Source of the DNA: Dinghuibacter silviterrae
GTDB taxonomy: Bacteria > Bacteroidota > Bacteroidia > Chitinophagales > Chitinophagaceae
DNA: 64,000 bases
Reading direction: 5' to 3'
Assembly: GCF_004366355.1 (NCBI RefSeq)
Contig: NZ_SODV01000001.1
Span: forward strand, 2,170,001-2,234,000
Numbering within the stretch: the first letter of the stretch is position 1; each line of letters starts with the position of its first letter. Below are positions 7,599 to 16,990 of this stretch, one piece after another. The notes under the pieces were generated by a model. That model saw only the letters and a list, made by a program, of their open reading frames with translations, was not told where the DNA came from and ran no database searches. The position numbers and the translations under genes are program-made.

Positions 7599-8165
7599 AT
7601 GACACGCATACTTGTTTTTGACAACTACGACTCCTTCACGTACAACCTGGTCCACCTGGTGGAGAAAATCCTCCACCAAAAAGTGGAGGTGTATCGCAAC
7701 GATCAAATCCCCCTGGAAGACGTAAAAGCTTATGACAAGATCATCCTGTCCCCGGGTCCGGGCATACCCACCGAAGCAGGTTTGCTGCTGCCGCTGATCA
7801 AGGAATACGCGCCCACGAAGTCCATCCTCGGCGTGTGTCTGGGACACCAGGCGATCGGCGAAGCATTTGGCGCCACGCTGGTCAACCTGAGCCAGGTGTA
7901 TCATGGGGTGGCGACGCCCATTCAAGTGACCGGGGCAGCTATCTTCAAGGGTTTACCAAAAAGACTGGAAGTCGGACGTTACCACAGTTGGGTCGTCGGG
8001 GAAGACGGATTTCCGGAGGACCTGGAGGTCACCGCCCGGGACGGGCACGACATGATCATGGCGCTGCAACACAAACGCTTTGACGTGACGGGTGTGCAGT
8101 TTCACCCCGAAAGCGTCCTGACGCCGCTGGGCGAAAACATCCTCAAAAACTGGTTGAAACTATGA
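7599..8165 (+). CDS. trpG: Anthranilate synthase component II, glutamine amidotransferase
   Basis: Class I glutamine amidotransferase supplying ammonia to TrpE. The 188-residue protein has the nucleophile Cys80 in GVCLGHQAIG, and the His169/Glu171 pair in QFHPESVLTP. The oxyanion segment SPGPGIP is at 51-57. It is a separate protein, not fused to TrpE or TrpD. Its end overlaps trpD by four bases (ATGA). Confidence 0.95.
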   Translation: MTRILVFDNYDSFTYNLVHLVEKILHQKVEVYRNDQIPLEDVKAYDKIILSPGPGIPTEAGLLLPLIKEYAPTKSILGVCLGHQAIGEAFGATLVNLSQVYHGVATPIQVTGAAIFKGLPKRLEVGRYHSWVVGEDGFPEDLEVTARDGHDMIMALQHKRFDVTGVQFHPESVLTPLGENILKNWLKL

Positions 8166-9157
8166 AGAAGATTTTGCAATACCTGTTCGAGCACAAAACG
8201 CTCACCCGCGAGCAGGCGAAGGAAACGCTGGTGCAGATCTCCAAGGGAACGTACAGCGAATATGAGGTGACGGCCTTTATCACGGTCTACCTCATGCGAA
8301 GCATCACCATCGAGGAGCTCCAGGGGTTCCGCGATGCCTTGCTGGAACTTTGTGTGCGCATCGATATGAACGGGTATGACGTCATCGACATCGTAGGGAC
8401 CGGTGGGGACGGAAAAAATACGTTTAATATATCCACCCTGTCTTGTTTTGTCGTGGCAGGGACGGGGCAAAAGGTGGCGAAACACGGAAACTACGGGGCT
8501 TCCACCATCAGCGGTGCGTCCAACGTAATGGAGCAACTGGGGTATAAGTTCAAAAATGACGCGGCAGCGCTGCAAAAAGAAGTCGAGCAAAGCAACATCT
8601 GCTTCCTCCACGCCCCGCAATTCCACCCGGCGCTCAAGGCCGTGGGTGCCATCCGCCGCAACTTAGGCGTGCGGACTTTTTTCAACATGCTGGGCCCTTT
8701 GGTCAACCCCTGTTTCCCGCCTTTCCAACTGATCGGCGTGTACAGCCTGGAGATGGCCAGGGTCTACAACTACCTGCTCCAGCAGGGCAACCAGGCCTTT
8801 ACCATCATCCATGGGCTCGACGGGTACGACGAGATTTCGCTGACGGGGGATACCAAGGTCATCCGTAATGCAGGGGAAAAAATATATTCCGCCGAACAAT
8901 TGGGCAAACGCTCGGTGCTCCCCTCGGACCTGTACGGGGGGAATACGGTCGAGGAAGCCGCCAAGCTGTTCCTGCACATCCTGAAAGGAGAAGGGTCGTG
9001 GGCCCAACACGCCGTCGTAGTGGCCAACGCCGCCATGGCCCTCTTTTGCACGGGCCGGCACGGGGACTATACGGCTTGTTACGACGCGGCCCTGGAAAGC
9101 CTGGAGAGCGGAAAGGCCTACCAGGCACTTGAAAAACTCATATCCCTGCAAGCATGA
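8162..9157 (+). CDS. trpD: Anthranilate phosphoribosyltransferase
   Basis: Transfers phosphoribose from PRPP to anthranilate. The 331-residue protein shows the glycine-rich GTGGDGKNTFNIST loop for PRPP/metal and KHGNYGASTISGASNVMEQLG, the anthranilate-binding segment. Normal length and intact. Overlaps trpG upstream and trpC downstream by four bases each. Confidence 0.96.
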   Translation: MKKILQYLFEHKTLTREQAKETLVQISKGTYSEYEVTAFITVYLMRSITIEELQGFRDALLELCVRIDMNGYDVIDIVGTGGDGKNTFNISTLSCFVVAGTGQKVAKHGNYGASTISGASNVMEQLGYKFKNDAAALQKEVEQSNICFLHAPQFHPALKAVGAIRRNLGVRTFFNMLGPLVNPCFPPFQLIGVYSLEMARVYNYLLQQGNQAFTIIHGLDGYDEISLTGDTKVIRNAGEKIYSAEQLGKRSVLPSDLYGGNTVEEAAKLFLHILKGEGSWAQHAVVVANAAMALFCTGRHGDYTACYDAALESLESGKAYQALEKLISLQA

Positions 9158-9945
9158 CCATCCTGGATACCATCGTTGCGCACAAAGCAACAGAAGTGGA
9201 AGCGGCGAAAAAGGCGGTGTCCGAACAGACGCTGCAAAACTCGCCGTTGTTCGGACAGACGACCTATTCGTTGAAGAAATTCCTGGCCGATCCTACCCGC
9301 ACAGGGATCATCGCCGAGTTCAAACGCCGGTCGCCGTCCAAAGGGGTCTTCCTGGAAGGCGCGGATGTAGCAGCCATTACGACGGCGTATACAGAAGCGG
9401 GGGCTTCGGGTCTTTCGATACTGACAGACGAGAAGTTTTTTGGCGGGAGCAAACAAGACCTTGCCGAGGCTCGAAAAAACGCCATCCCCATCTTACGCAA
9501 GGACTTTATGATCGATGAATACCAGGTGCTGGAAGCAAAGGCCATGGGCGCGGACGTGATCCTGCTCATCGCGGCCTGTCTGACACCCGCACGGGTGAAG
9601 ACGCTGGGTGCGCTGGCGAAATCGCTGGGTTTGGAAGTGCTGCTGGAGCTGCATACGGAAGAGGAGTTGGGACATGTGTGTGCGGAGGTCGACCTGGTGG
9701 GGATCAATAACCGGGACCTGAAGACCTTCCAGGTGGACATCGCGCGTTCGCTGGCGCTGGCGGACCGGCTGCCCGCGGAGCTGCCCAGGATCGCGGAAAG
9801 CGGGATCAGTAATCCCGCTACCATACAGGAGATGCGGGCCCATGGTTTTACAGGGTTCCTGATCGGCGAGACGTTTATGAAGGACAAAGACCCGGGAGCG
9901 GCATTCCGTAATTTTGTGCAACAACTTAACCCCCATGCGCATTAA
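9154..9945 (+). CDS. trpC: Indole-3-glycerol phosphate synthase
   Basis: A 263-residue TIM barrel that decarboxylates and closes the indole ring. The catalytic EFKRRSPSKG motif has Glu55 and Lys57, with later catalytic segments RKDFMIDEYQ and GINNRDLKTF. It is a monofunctional TrpC, with trpF encoded separately and overlapping its last 11 bases. Confidence 0.96.
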   Translation: MTILDTIVAHKATEVEAAKKAVSEQTLQNSPLFGQTTYSLKKFLADPTRTGIIAEFKRRSPSKGVFLEGADVAAITTAYTEAGASGLSILTDEKFFGGSKQDLAEARKNAIPILRKDFMIDEYQVLEAKAMGADVILLIAACLTPARVKTLGALAKSLGLEVLLELHTEEELGHVCAEVDLVGINNRDLKTFQVDIARSLALADRLPAELPRIAESGISNPATIQEMRAHGFTGFLIGETFMKDKDPGAAFRNFVQQLNPHAH

Positions 9946-10573
9946 AGTTTGCAGCCTGACACAAATGGACCAGCTCCAGGCCTTGGACGAGGCCGGCGTG
10001 GAGTTCGTGGGGCTGATGTTGTATCCAAAATCGCCCCGCTTCCTGGGCAACCTCCTGTCCCCGGACGAGGTGCGCCGGGCGCGATGGCGAACCAACAAGG
10101 TGGGTGTTTTTGTGAATCCCACGTATGAAGAGGTGATGCGCAGCGTGGACGCCTACGGTCTGCACATGGTACAGCTCCACGGCGACGAAACACCGAAGTT
10201 TTGCGAGCGCATTTCGGAGCAGTTGGAGACGATCAAAGCCTTTCGCGTAGCCCCGGACGACAATGTGGAATACAGGGTCAGGAACTACAGCGGCGCTTGC
10301 GACCTTTTTCTTTTTGACACCGCCGGCCAGAACTACGGCGGTACGGGGCGAAAGTTCGACTGGGACGTCCTGTCGAAGGTCCAGTTCAGCAAACCCTTTA
10401 TCCTCTCCGGGGGCATCGGGCCGGAAGACGTGGAGAACGTCCGGAAATTTGCACAGGGACCCGCCGGGGAAAATATGTTTGCCATCGACGTCAACAGCAA
10501 GTTTGAGGTCCGGCCCGGTCTCAAAGATCTGGATCTTTTAAAACCATTTATAGAAGCAGTACATACAATTTGA
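9935..10573 (+). CDS. trpF: Phosphoribosylanthranilate isomerase
   Basis: A 212-residue TIM barrel catalysing the Amadori rearrangement of phosphoribosylanthranilate. The N-terminal MRIKVC places the catalytic Cys at residue 6; the catalytic Asp is probably in [13 protein letters not shown]. The frame is open upstream to 9914, but the ATG at 9935 gives the typical N-terminus. It overlaps trpC by 11 bases, and its stop precedes the trpB ATG by five bases. Confidence 0.94.
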   Translation: MRIKVCSLTQMDQLQALDEAGVEFVGLMLYPKSPRFLGNLLSPDEVRRARWRTNKVGVFVNPTYEEVMRSVDAYGLHMVQLHGDETPKFCERISEQLETIKAFRVAPDDNVEYRVRNYSGACDLFLFDTAGQNYGGTGRKFDWDVLSKVQFSKPFILSGGIGPEDVENVRKFAQGPAGENMFAIDVNSKFEVRPGLKDLDLLKPFIEAVHTI

Positions 10574-10578
10574 ACCTT

Positions 10579-11760
10579 ATGTCAGTATATAGTGTGGATA
10601 CGAACGGGTATTACGGGCAATTCGGCGGGGCGTTTATCCCCGAGATGCTCTATCCCAATGTGGAAGAGCTCCGCGGCCGCTACCTGGAGATCATCCGGGA
10701 ACCCGGATTCCAGCAGGAGTTCCAACAGCTCCTCCGGGACTACGTGGGCCGGCCCACGCCCTTGTACTTTGCGCGCCGGACGAGCGAACGTTTTGGCACG
10801 CGCATCTTCCTGAAGCGTGAAGACCTTTGTCATACGGGCGCCCACAAGGTAAACAACACCATCGGGCAGATCCTCCTGGCCCGCCGGCTGGGGAAAAAGC
10901 GCATCATCGCGGAAACCGGGGCCGGTCAGCACGGCGTGGCAACGGCCACCGTCTGCGCCCTGATGGGGATGGAATGCATCGTCTTTATGGGGGCGAAGGA
11001 TATCGAACGCCAGGCACCCAACGTCGCGCGGATGCGTATGCTGGGCGCGCACGTGGAACCCGCGCTGAGCGGGAGCCAGACCCTGAAGGACGCCACCAAC
11101 GAAGCCATCCGGGACTGGATCAATCATCCAGTGGACACGCACTACATCATCGGCAGCGTCGTCGGGCCGCACCCATACCCCGACATGGTGGCGCGGTTTC
11201 AAAGCGTGATCTCCGAGGAGATCCGCAAACAGCTCAAGGAAACCACCGGCAGCGAACTCCCTACCAAGGTGATCGCCTGCGTGGGGGGTGGAAGCAACGC
11301 CGCCGGGACCTTTTATCACTTCTTAGACGAACCGTCGGTGGAACTCATCGCGGTGGAAGCCGCGGGCGAAGGCGTGCACAGCGGGCACTCGGCCGCCACC
11401 ACCCAACTGGGCAGGGACGGTATCCTCCATGGAAGCCGCAGCCTGGTCATGCAAACCGAGGACGGCCAGGTACTGGAGGCACACAGTATTTCCGCGGGGC
11501 TGGACTACCCGGGGATTGGCCCCCTGCATGCGCACCTGTTCGCTACCGGCCGGGGCCGTTACCTCAGCGCTACGGACGAAGAAGCCGTCACCGCCGCCTT
11601 TGACCTGGCGCGGACGGAGGGCATCATCCCCGCCCTGGAATCGTCCCACGCGCTGGCGGGTCTCCACCAACTCGACCTGTCGCCAAACGATACTGTGGTC
11701 CTTTGTCTGTCCGGTCGCGGGGACAAGGACATGCAAGCCTACATGAACCACATGAAATAA
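10579..11760 (+). CDS. trpB: Tryptophan synthase beta chain
   Basis: PLP enzyme that condenses indole with serine. The 393-residue protein has the Schiff-base Lys90 in [20 protein letters not shown], and the phosphate-binding [10 protein letters not shown] loop. It is the TrpB1 type that pairs with TrpA. A TTG at 10570 is in frame, but the ATG at 10579 is preferred. Confidence 0.97.
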   Translation: MSVYSVDTNGYYGQFGGAFIPEMLYPNVEELRGRYLEIIREPGFQQEFQQLLRDYVGRPTPLYFARRTSERFGTRIFLKREDLCHTGAHKVNNTIGQILLARRLGKKRIIAETGAGQHGVATATVCALMGMECIVFMGAKDIERQAPNVARMRMLGAHVEPALSGSQTLKDATNEAIRDWINHPVDTHYIIGSVVGPHPYPDMVARFQSVISEEIRKQLKETTGSELPTKVIACVGGGSNAAGTFYHFLDEPSVELIAVEAAGEGVHSGHSAATTQLGRDGILHGSRSLVMQTEDGQVLEAHSISAGLDYPGIGPLHAHLFATGRGRYLSATDEEAVTAAFDLARTEGIIPALESSHALAGLHQLDLSPNDTVVLCLSGRGDKDMQAYMNHMK

Positions 11761-11766
11761 AAATGT

Positions 11767-12555
11767 ATGTCAACGAATAGAATAGACGCCCTGTTTACGC
11801 GCCGCCCCAAGGGCGTGTTGAATGTATACTGTACAGCAGGGTTCCCCCATCGGGACGCCACCCTGGAGGTCATGCAGTCCCTGCAGGCGAGCGGCGTGGA
11901 TATGATCGAGCTGGGGATGCCGTACAGCGATCCCCTCGCCGACGGCCCGGTGATCCAGGCCAGCAGCATGACGGCGATCGAAGGCGGGATGACAACGAAG
12001 CTGTTGTTCGAACAGTTGCAAGGGTTCCGCGAACGCATCCAAGTGCCCGTGCTGCTCATGGGGTACCTCAACACCGTGATGCAATACGGCTTTGAACGCT
12101 TTTGCGCGGACGCCGCCGCCGTGGGGATCGACGGGCTGATCTTACCCGACCTGCCCATGCATGAATATGAAACCCTGTATGCACCCGTGCTTCAACGCCA
12201 CGGGCTTCACCTGATTTTCCTGGTGACCCCGGAAACGTCGCCTGAGCGTATCCGTCAGTTGGACGCCCTGAGCACCGGCTTTCTCTACGCCGTCTCGTCC
12301 TCGTCCACCACGGGCAGGGACAAGGACATGGGTGATCAACAGGCCTATTTCCGACGCCTGGAAGGCATGGGGTTGCGCAACCCCGTCCTCGTTGGTTTCG
12401 GGATCAAGGACGCGGCCACCTTTACCGCCGCCTGCGCCCATACCAACGGCGCCATCATCGGGACCGCCTTTATCCGCGCCCTCAAGGGACCCGAAGCCGC
12501 CGGTGCCTCGATCGCCGACGTGACACGCGGTTTTATAAAAACGATACGTCCATGA
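11767..12555 (+). CDS. trpA: Tryptophan synthase alpha chain
   Basis: Cleaves indole-3-glycerol phosphate to indole and glyceraldehyde-3-phosphate. The 262-residue TIM barrel carries the catalytic Glu48 (MIELGMPYSDP) and Asp59 (LADGP), and a GVGSG-equivalent GFGIKD loop near the C-terminus. Its TGA overlaps the hisH ATG (12552-12555), physically joining the trp operon to the second half of the his operon. Confidence 0.97.
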   Translation: MSTNRIDALFTRRPKGVLNVYCTAGFPHRDATLEVMQSLQASGVDMIELGMPYSDPLADGPVIQASSMTAIEGGMTTKLLFEQLQGFRERIQVPVLLMGYLNTVMQYGFERFCADAAAVGIDGLILPDLPMHEYETLYAPVLQRHGLHLIFLVTPETSPERIRQLDALSTGFLYAVSSSSTTGRDKDMGDQQAYFRRLEGMGLRNPVLVGFGIKDAATFTAACAHTNGAIIGTAFIRALKGPEAAGASIADVTRGFIKTIRP

Positions 12556-13145
12556 CCGTCATCATCCAATACAATGCGGGCAACATCCAGTCGGTGCGCT
12601 ATGCGCTCGCCCGGATCGGCGCGGAAGCCATCGTCACCGACGACCCCGCCCGGATCCGCTCGGCGGACCGGGTGATTTTTCCCGGGGTGGGGGAGGCCAG
12701 CACGGCCATGAATTACCTGCGGGAGCGGGGGTTGGATGACGTGATCCGCGAATTGCAACAGCCCGTGCTGGGGATCTGTCTGGGGATGCAGTTGATGTGT
12801 GCGCATTCAGAGGAGAATGATACGTCCTGTCTCGGCATTTTTGAGGAAAAGGTGCGCCTGTTCCGGCCGGAGGCCGCGGCCCGCCCCCTCAAAGTCCCCC
12901 AAATCGGCTGGAACGCCATCGACCACCTGCAAACGCCACTGTTCGCGGGCGTCAGCGAAGGCGCCTACGTCTACTGCGTCCACAGCTTCTACGCCGCGCT
13001 TGGCGACCACACCATCGCGCAGACGGATTATGTGCAGCCCTACAGCTCCGGTCTGCACCGGGACAATTTTTACGGCGTCCAGTTCCACCCGGAGAAAAGC
13101 GCTTCGGTGGGAGAGACGATCCTGAAAAACTTTATGCGGTTATAA
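12552..13145 (+). CDS. hisH: Imidazole glycerol phosphate synthase, glutaminase subunit
   Basis: Class I amidotransferase that supplies ammonia to HisF. The 197-residue protein has the nucleophile Cys76 in GICLGMQLM and the HPEKS His/Glu pair near the C-terminus. Although it is a histidine gene, it starts inside the trpA stop codon, so its translation is probably coupled to trpA and its transcription depends on the trp operon unless a hidden promoter exists. Confidence 0.96.
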   Translation: MTVIIQYNAGNIQSVRYALARIGAEAIVTDDPARIRSADRVIFPGVGEASTAMNYLRERGLDDVIRELQQPVLGICLGMQLMCAHSEENDTSCLGIFEEKVRLFRPEAAARPLKVPQIGWNAIDHLQTPLFAGVSEGAYVYCVHSFYAALGDHTIAQTDYVQPYSSGLHRDNFYGVQFHPEKSASVGETILKNFMRL

Positions 13146-13146
13146 G

Positions 13147-13860
13147 ATGCAGATTATCCCAGCCATAGACATCATCGACGGCAAGTGCGTCCGTCTTACC
13201 CAAGGGGATTACGCGCAAAAAAAAGTCTACAACGAAGACCCGTTGGAAGTCGCCAAAGCCTTTGAAGGGGCGGGTCTGCAACGCCTGCACCTGGTGGACC
13301 TCGATGGGGCCAAAGCGGGCGCGGTGGCCAACTGGAAGGTCCTGGAACGCATCGCGGGGGGAACGCACCTGGTCATCGACTTCGGCGGCGGTATCAAAAT
13401 GGAAAAAGACCTGCAGATCGTTTTCAATTCGGGCGCGGCCCTGGCGACGATCGGGAGCATGGCCGTCCGGCAGCCGGAGGTCATGGAGCAATGGATGCGT
13501 ACATACGGGCCGGGCAAATTTCTTTTAGGCGCCGACGTCAAGGGCGAAAAAATCGCCGTGGGCGGCTGGCTGGAGACGACGGATACGGACGTGTTCGACT
13601 TCATCGGCGGGTATAAAGCAAAGGGCATACAACAGGTTTTTTGCACCGACGTCAGCAAGGACGGTTTGCTCCAGGGCCCTTCCATCGATTTGTATACAAA
13701 GATCCTGGAGCGCTTCCCCGACCTATGGTTTATCGCCAGCGGGGGTGTGTCCGGTCTGGCCGACCTGGAGCGCCTCCGGGACATCGGGTGTAAGGGCGCC
13801 ATCGTCGGGAAGGCGTTTTACGAAGGACACATCACACTTAAAGAACTTGCAGCATGCTGA
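13147..13860 (+). CDS. hisA: ProFAR isomerase
   Basis: 1-(5-phosphoribosyl)-5-[(5-phosphoribosylamino)methylideneamino]imidazole-4-carboxamide isomerase, a 237-residue half-barrel duplication. Catalytic Asp8 (PAIDIIDGK) and Asp130 (LGADVKG) are visible. There is one base between the hisH stop and this ATG, and it overlaps hisF by seven bases. A separate trpF is present, so no dual PriA role needs to be assumed. Confidence 0.96.
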   Translation: MQIIPAIDIIDGKCVRLTQGDYAQKKVYNEDPLEVAKAFEGAGLQRLHLVDLDGAKAGAVANWKVLERIAGGTHLVIDFGGGIKMEKDLQIVFNSGAALATIGSMAVRQPEVMEQWMRTYGPGKFLLGADVKGEKIAVGGWLETTDTDVFDFIGGYKAKGIQQVFCTDVSKDGLLQGPSIDLYTKILERFPDLWFIASGGVSGLADLERLRDIGCKGAIVGKAFYEGHITLKELAAC

Positions 13861-14609
13861 CCAAACGGATCATACCCTGCCTGGACATCAAGGACGGGCG
13901 GACGGTGAAAGGGGTAAACTTCGAAAACCTCCGGGATGCGGGAGACCCCGTGGAACTGGGCGCCTTGTACGCCGCCCAGGGCGCGGACGAACTGGTGTTC
14001 CTGGACATCACCGCCACCAACGAACGGCGCAAGACGCTGAGCGAACTGGTGGACAGGATCAGCCGGCACATCAATATTCCTTTTACCGTGGGCGGGGGCA
14101 TCTCCAGCGTGGACGACGTCTCCTATCTCCTGCAATGCGGGGCCGATAAGATTTCCGTAAACACCGCGGCCTTCCGGAGACCGGAGCTCGTGGGCGAGCT
14201 CGCCCTGGCCTTTGGCTCCCAGTGCGTGGTGCTGGCCATCGATACGCGCCAGGAAGCCGACGGGGAATGGTACGTTTACCTCAACGGGGGACGGGTGAAA
14301 ACGGAGACGCGCTGCGCCGACTGGGCGCGGGAAGCGGTCAACCGGGGCGCGGGGGAGATCCTGCTGACGTCCATGAACCACGACGGCACCAAACGGGGGT
14401 TTGCCCTCGACATTACCCGCCGGTTGTCCGACAGCCTGCCCGTACCGGTCATTGCTTCCGGAGGTGGTGGGCAACCCGCTCATTTTGTGGACGTATTTAT
14501 GTCGGGGCACGCCGATGCGGCCCTGGCGGCGAGCATTTTTCACTTCAAAGAGGTCGGGATTCAGGATTTAAAAGGATATTTGCAAGAGCAGCACATACCT
14601 GTACGATAG
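13854..14609 (+). CDS. hisF: Imidazole glycerol phosphate synthase, cyclase subunit
   Basis: Forms imidazole glycerol phosphate and AICAR with ammonia from HisH. The 251-residue TIM barrel has the catalytic Asp11 (PCLDIKDGR) and Asp130 (LAIDTRQ). Full length. Five bases separate it from hisIE. Confidence 0.96.
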   Translation: MLTKRIIPCLDIKDGRTVKGVNFENLRDAGDPVELGALYAAQGADELVFLDITATNERRKTLSELVDRISRHINIPFTVGGGISSVDDVSYLLQCGADKISVNTAAFRRPELVGELALAFGSQCVVLAIDTRQEADGEWYVYLNGGRVKTETRCADWAREAVNRGAGEILLTSMNHDGTKRGFALDITRRLSDSLPVPVIASGGGGQPAHFVDVFMSGHADAALAASIFHFKEVGIQDLKGYLQEQHIPVR

Positions 14610-14614
14610 CATAT

Positions 14615-15211
14615 ATGGAGGTCAATTTTGGAAAATACGCGGACGGGCTCGTACCGGCCATCGTTCAAGACAAGGATACCTTACGGGTGTTGATGCTGGG
14701 GTTTATGAATGAAGCCGCCCTGGCGAAGACCCGGGAAACCGGGAAAGTCACGTTTTACAGCCGTTCCAAACAGCGGTTGTGGACCAAAGGGGAGGAAAGC
14801 GGTCACTTTCTCCTGTTGGGGGAAGTCCTTCTGGACTGTGACCAGGATACCCTGCTGATCAAGGCCACGCCCCAGGGCCCTACCTGTCATACGGGTACGG
14901 ATACCTGCTGGGGGGAGACCAACGTACCGGGAGATTTTCTATTTTACCTGGAGGGCGTGATTGCCTCCAGGAAGGGTGCTTCCCCGGAGACGTCCTATAC
15001 CGCAAAGCTTTTCGCCCGGGGCATCAACAAGGTGGCCCAGAAAGTGGGGGAAGAAGCGGTGGAGCTGGTGATCGAGGCCAAAGACAACGACAAGGCCCTG
15101 TTCCTGGGAGAAGCCGCGGACCTGATGTTTCATTACCTGGTCCTGCTCCGGGCCAAAGGCTATGACCTGGCCGAAGTGGTCGACGTATTAAAGCAACGAC
15201 ATGCAAAATAA
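14615..15211 (+). CDS. hisIE: Bifunctional phosphoribosyl-AMP cyclohydrolase / phosphoribosyl-ATP pyrophosphatase
   Basis: A 198-residue fusion for steps two and three of histidine synthesis. The N-terminal HisI domain (about 1-105) contains MLGFMNEAAL, SRSKQRLWTKGEESGH and the metal-binding DCDQDT and CHTGTDTCW segments. The C-terminal HisE domain (about 110-198) has KVGEEAVELVIEA and EAADLMFHYLVLL. The frame is open far upstream through hisF, but the ATG at 14615 gives the standard N-terminus. It ends the his/trp block and overlaps the next gene by 11 bases. Confidence 0.95.
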   Translation: MEVNFGKYADGLVPAIVQDKDTLRVLMLGFMNEAALAKTRETGKVTFYSRSKQRLWTKGEESGHFLLLGEVLLDCDQDTLLIKATPQGPTCHTGTDTCWGETNVPGDFLFYLEGVIASRKGASPETSYTAKLFARGINKVAQKVGEEAVELVIEAKDNDKALFLGEAADLMFHYLVLLRAKGYDLAEVVDVLKQRHAK

Positions 15212-16298
15212 ATGGTTGATTCCGTGCCTGTTACTGTGGGCAGCACCCGCCGCCGCCCAGACTGGTGACACTACCTTTACCCTCCAGGGCACCGTTCCCG
15301 GGACCCCGGACGGGGCCGTCGTATACCTGTTCAATCCGAATATTTCCCGGGATACCCTGGCCAAAGACATCGTACACGGGGGGCATTTCACCCTCCGGGG
15401 CCCTTTGAAGGACCCCAATTTGTATTTTCTCGCGGAGACCGGCAGCAACCAGCACAGGCTGCTTTTCCTGGACCCCGCCCCGATGTCCTTTACGTCAAAG
15501 GATGCCGGTTTTGACAACGCGGTTGTCCAGGGTTCGGTTTCGGAAGCCGACTATCTCCAGTTCGAACCCCAGTTCGCTCCCTATTTCGGCCGTCTGGGCC
15601 AACTGGCCCAACGCGTCAACGAGGAACCCCGGGGAAGCGCCGCCTCCGACAGCCTGATTGCCATTTACCGCCAGAAACTGGATACGCTCGACGACATGAC
15701 CGCCACGTATGTAAAGGCGCATCCCGCCTCCCACGTGAGCACCTTTATCCTCGCCGTGCACATGCAGGTCCGCCAGCAATACGACTGGCTGGAAACGCAA
15801 TACGCCCTGCTCCAGCCAAAGATCCAGCAGGACTACTATGGCCGTATCCTGGAACACCAGATCGTCAAGGCCCGCATCGGTAAAGAGGGCACCATGGCCA
15901 TCGACTTTACCCAAAACGACGTCAACGGGAACCCCGTCACCCTGTCCTCCTTCCGGGGCAAATTCGTCCTGGTGGACTTCTGGGCCAGTTGGTGCGGTCC
16001 CTGCCGGATGGAAAACCCCAACGTGGTCAGGGCCTACCAGGAATTCAAGGGTAAGAACTTTACCATTCTCAGCGTATCCCTCGACCAGGCCAAGGAAGCC
16101 TGGGTCAAGGCCATCACCGACGACGGCCTCACCTGGACCCAGGTCTCCGACCTTAAATACTGGAACAATGCCGCCGCCCAGCTCTACAACATCTCCAGCA
16201 TCCCTCAAAACATGCTGGTGGACCCCAAGGGCAGGATCATCGCCCGGAACCTGAGGGGCGAGGAGCTGGAGGTGAAACTCAAGGAGGTGCTTCAATAA
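15201..16298 (+). CDS. TlpA-like periplasmic thiol:disulfide protein
   Basis: A 365-residue secreted protein. Residues 1-19 are a signal peptide; about 25-120 resembles the DUF4369 beta domain common in Bacteroidota; the C-terminal AhpC/TSA-thioredoxin domain (about 232-365) carries the active-site WCGPC with Cys265 and Cys268 and a SSIPQNML cis-proline loop. It probably reduces disulfides of periplasmic clients, for example in cytochrome c maturation, but the client is not known. Its start lies inside the end of hisIE (11-base overlap), so it may be co-transcribed with the his/trp block. Confidence 0.85.
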   Translation: MQNKWLIPCLLLWAAPAAAQTGDTTFTLQGTVPGTPDGAVVYLFNPNISRDTLAKDIVHGGHFTLRGPLKDPNLYFLAETGSNQHRLLFLDPAPMSFTSKDAGFDNAVVQGSVSEADYLQFEPQFAPYFGRLGQLAQRVNEEPRGSAASDSLIAIYRQKLDTLDDMTATYVKAHPASHVSTFILAVHMQVRQQYDWLETQYALLQPKIQQDYYGRILEHQIVKARIGKEGTMAIDFTQNDVNGNPVTLSSFRGKFVLVDFWASWCGPCRMENPNVVRAYQEFKGKNFTILSVSLDQAKEAWVKAITDDGLTWTQVSDLKYWNNAAAQLYNISSIPQNMLVDPKGRIIARNLRGEELEVKLKEVLQ

Positions 16299-16324
16299 GT
16301 AGCTCTTTTTAACGTTATATCCGT

Positions 16325-16990
16325 ATGTACCTGCGCTCACTTCTCTCCGGTCTGGCCTTGTGCACCCTGTTGGGCGCCAACGCCCAATGCATCACCTACT
16401 CACTAAGTGAGAAGGGGGATACCCTTAACTGTGTAGACGCCCAACACCACAAACAGGGCCGCTGGGTTGTCCATGTAGACGAACTCCGCGGGGAACCGGG
16501 TTATGAAGAAGAAGGAGCGTATTTTAATGACGGGAAAAACGGTATCTGGAGGCGGTACGACCTCCAGGGTGACATCATCGCCGTGGAAAACTATAAATGG
16601 GGCAGCAAGGACAGCACCCAGGAGTATTTTACCTGGGCCGGTGACCGGTTACGGGAGGAAAACTGGATGTCGGTCAATCCCAAGAACCCCTACGACACCG
16701 TCGTCGTGTACGACGATCCCCACAACCCTTTCAAGGCCAATCGCCGGGTCGTCAAGCTGGATGCTTCCACGGTCAAAAACGGCACCTGGCTGTATTTCGA
16801 TCCCTCCACCGGGACGGTCGCCAAAACCGAGCGCTATGTCCTCGGCAAGCTCCAGAATGAGTTCGGGGGCACCGCTCCCCAGAACCGGGTCGATTCCGCC
16901 GGTGCCAAGCCCCCGCCCGAGGTGGAGCAATTCAATAAGAAGAATTCGGGGAAAAAGTATAAGGTCCGTACAGGCGAGACAGGCGGATAA
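16325..16990 (+). CDS. Secreted hypothetical protein, MORN-like repeats
   Basis: A 221-residue protein with a signal peptide (residues 1-20, ending ANA). The middle contains aromatic/glycine patterns such as EEEGAYFNDGKNGIWRRYD and KNGTWLYFDPSTG that resemble MORN-type strand repeats of cell-envelope proteins. The C-terminus is lysine- and glycine-rich. No catalytic motif was seen. It follows the TlpA-like gene by 26 bases and is probably co-transcribed with it; its stop abuts the stop of the convergent esterase gene with no space between them. Confidence 0.65.
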   Translation: MYLRSLLSGLALCTLLGANAQCITYSLSEKGDTLNCVDAQHHKQGRWVVHVDELRGEPGYEEEGAYFNDGKNGIWRRYDLQGDIIAVENYKWGSKDSTQEYFTWAGDRLREENWMSVNPKNPYDTVVVYDDPHNPFKANRRVVKLDASTVKNGTWLYFDPSTGTVAKTERYVLGKLQNEFGGTAPQNRVDSAGAKPPPEVEQFNKKNSGKKYKVRTGETGG

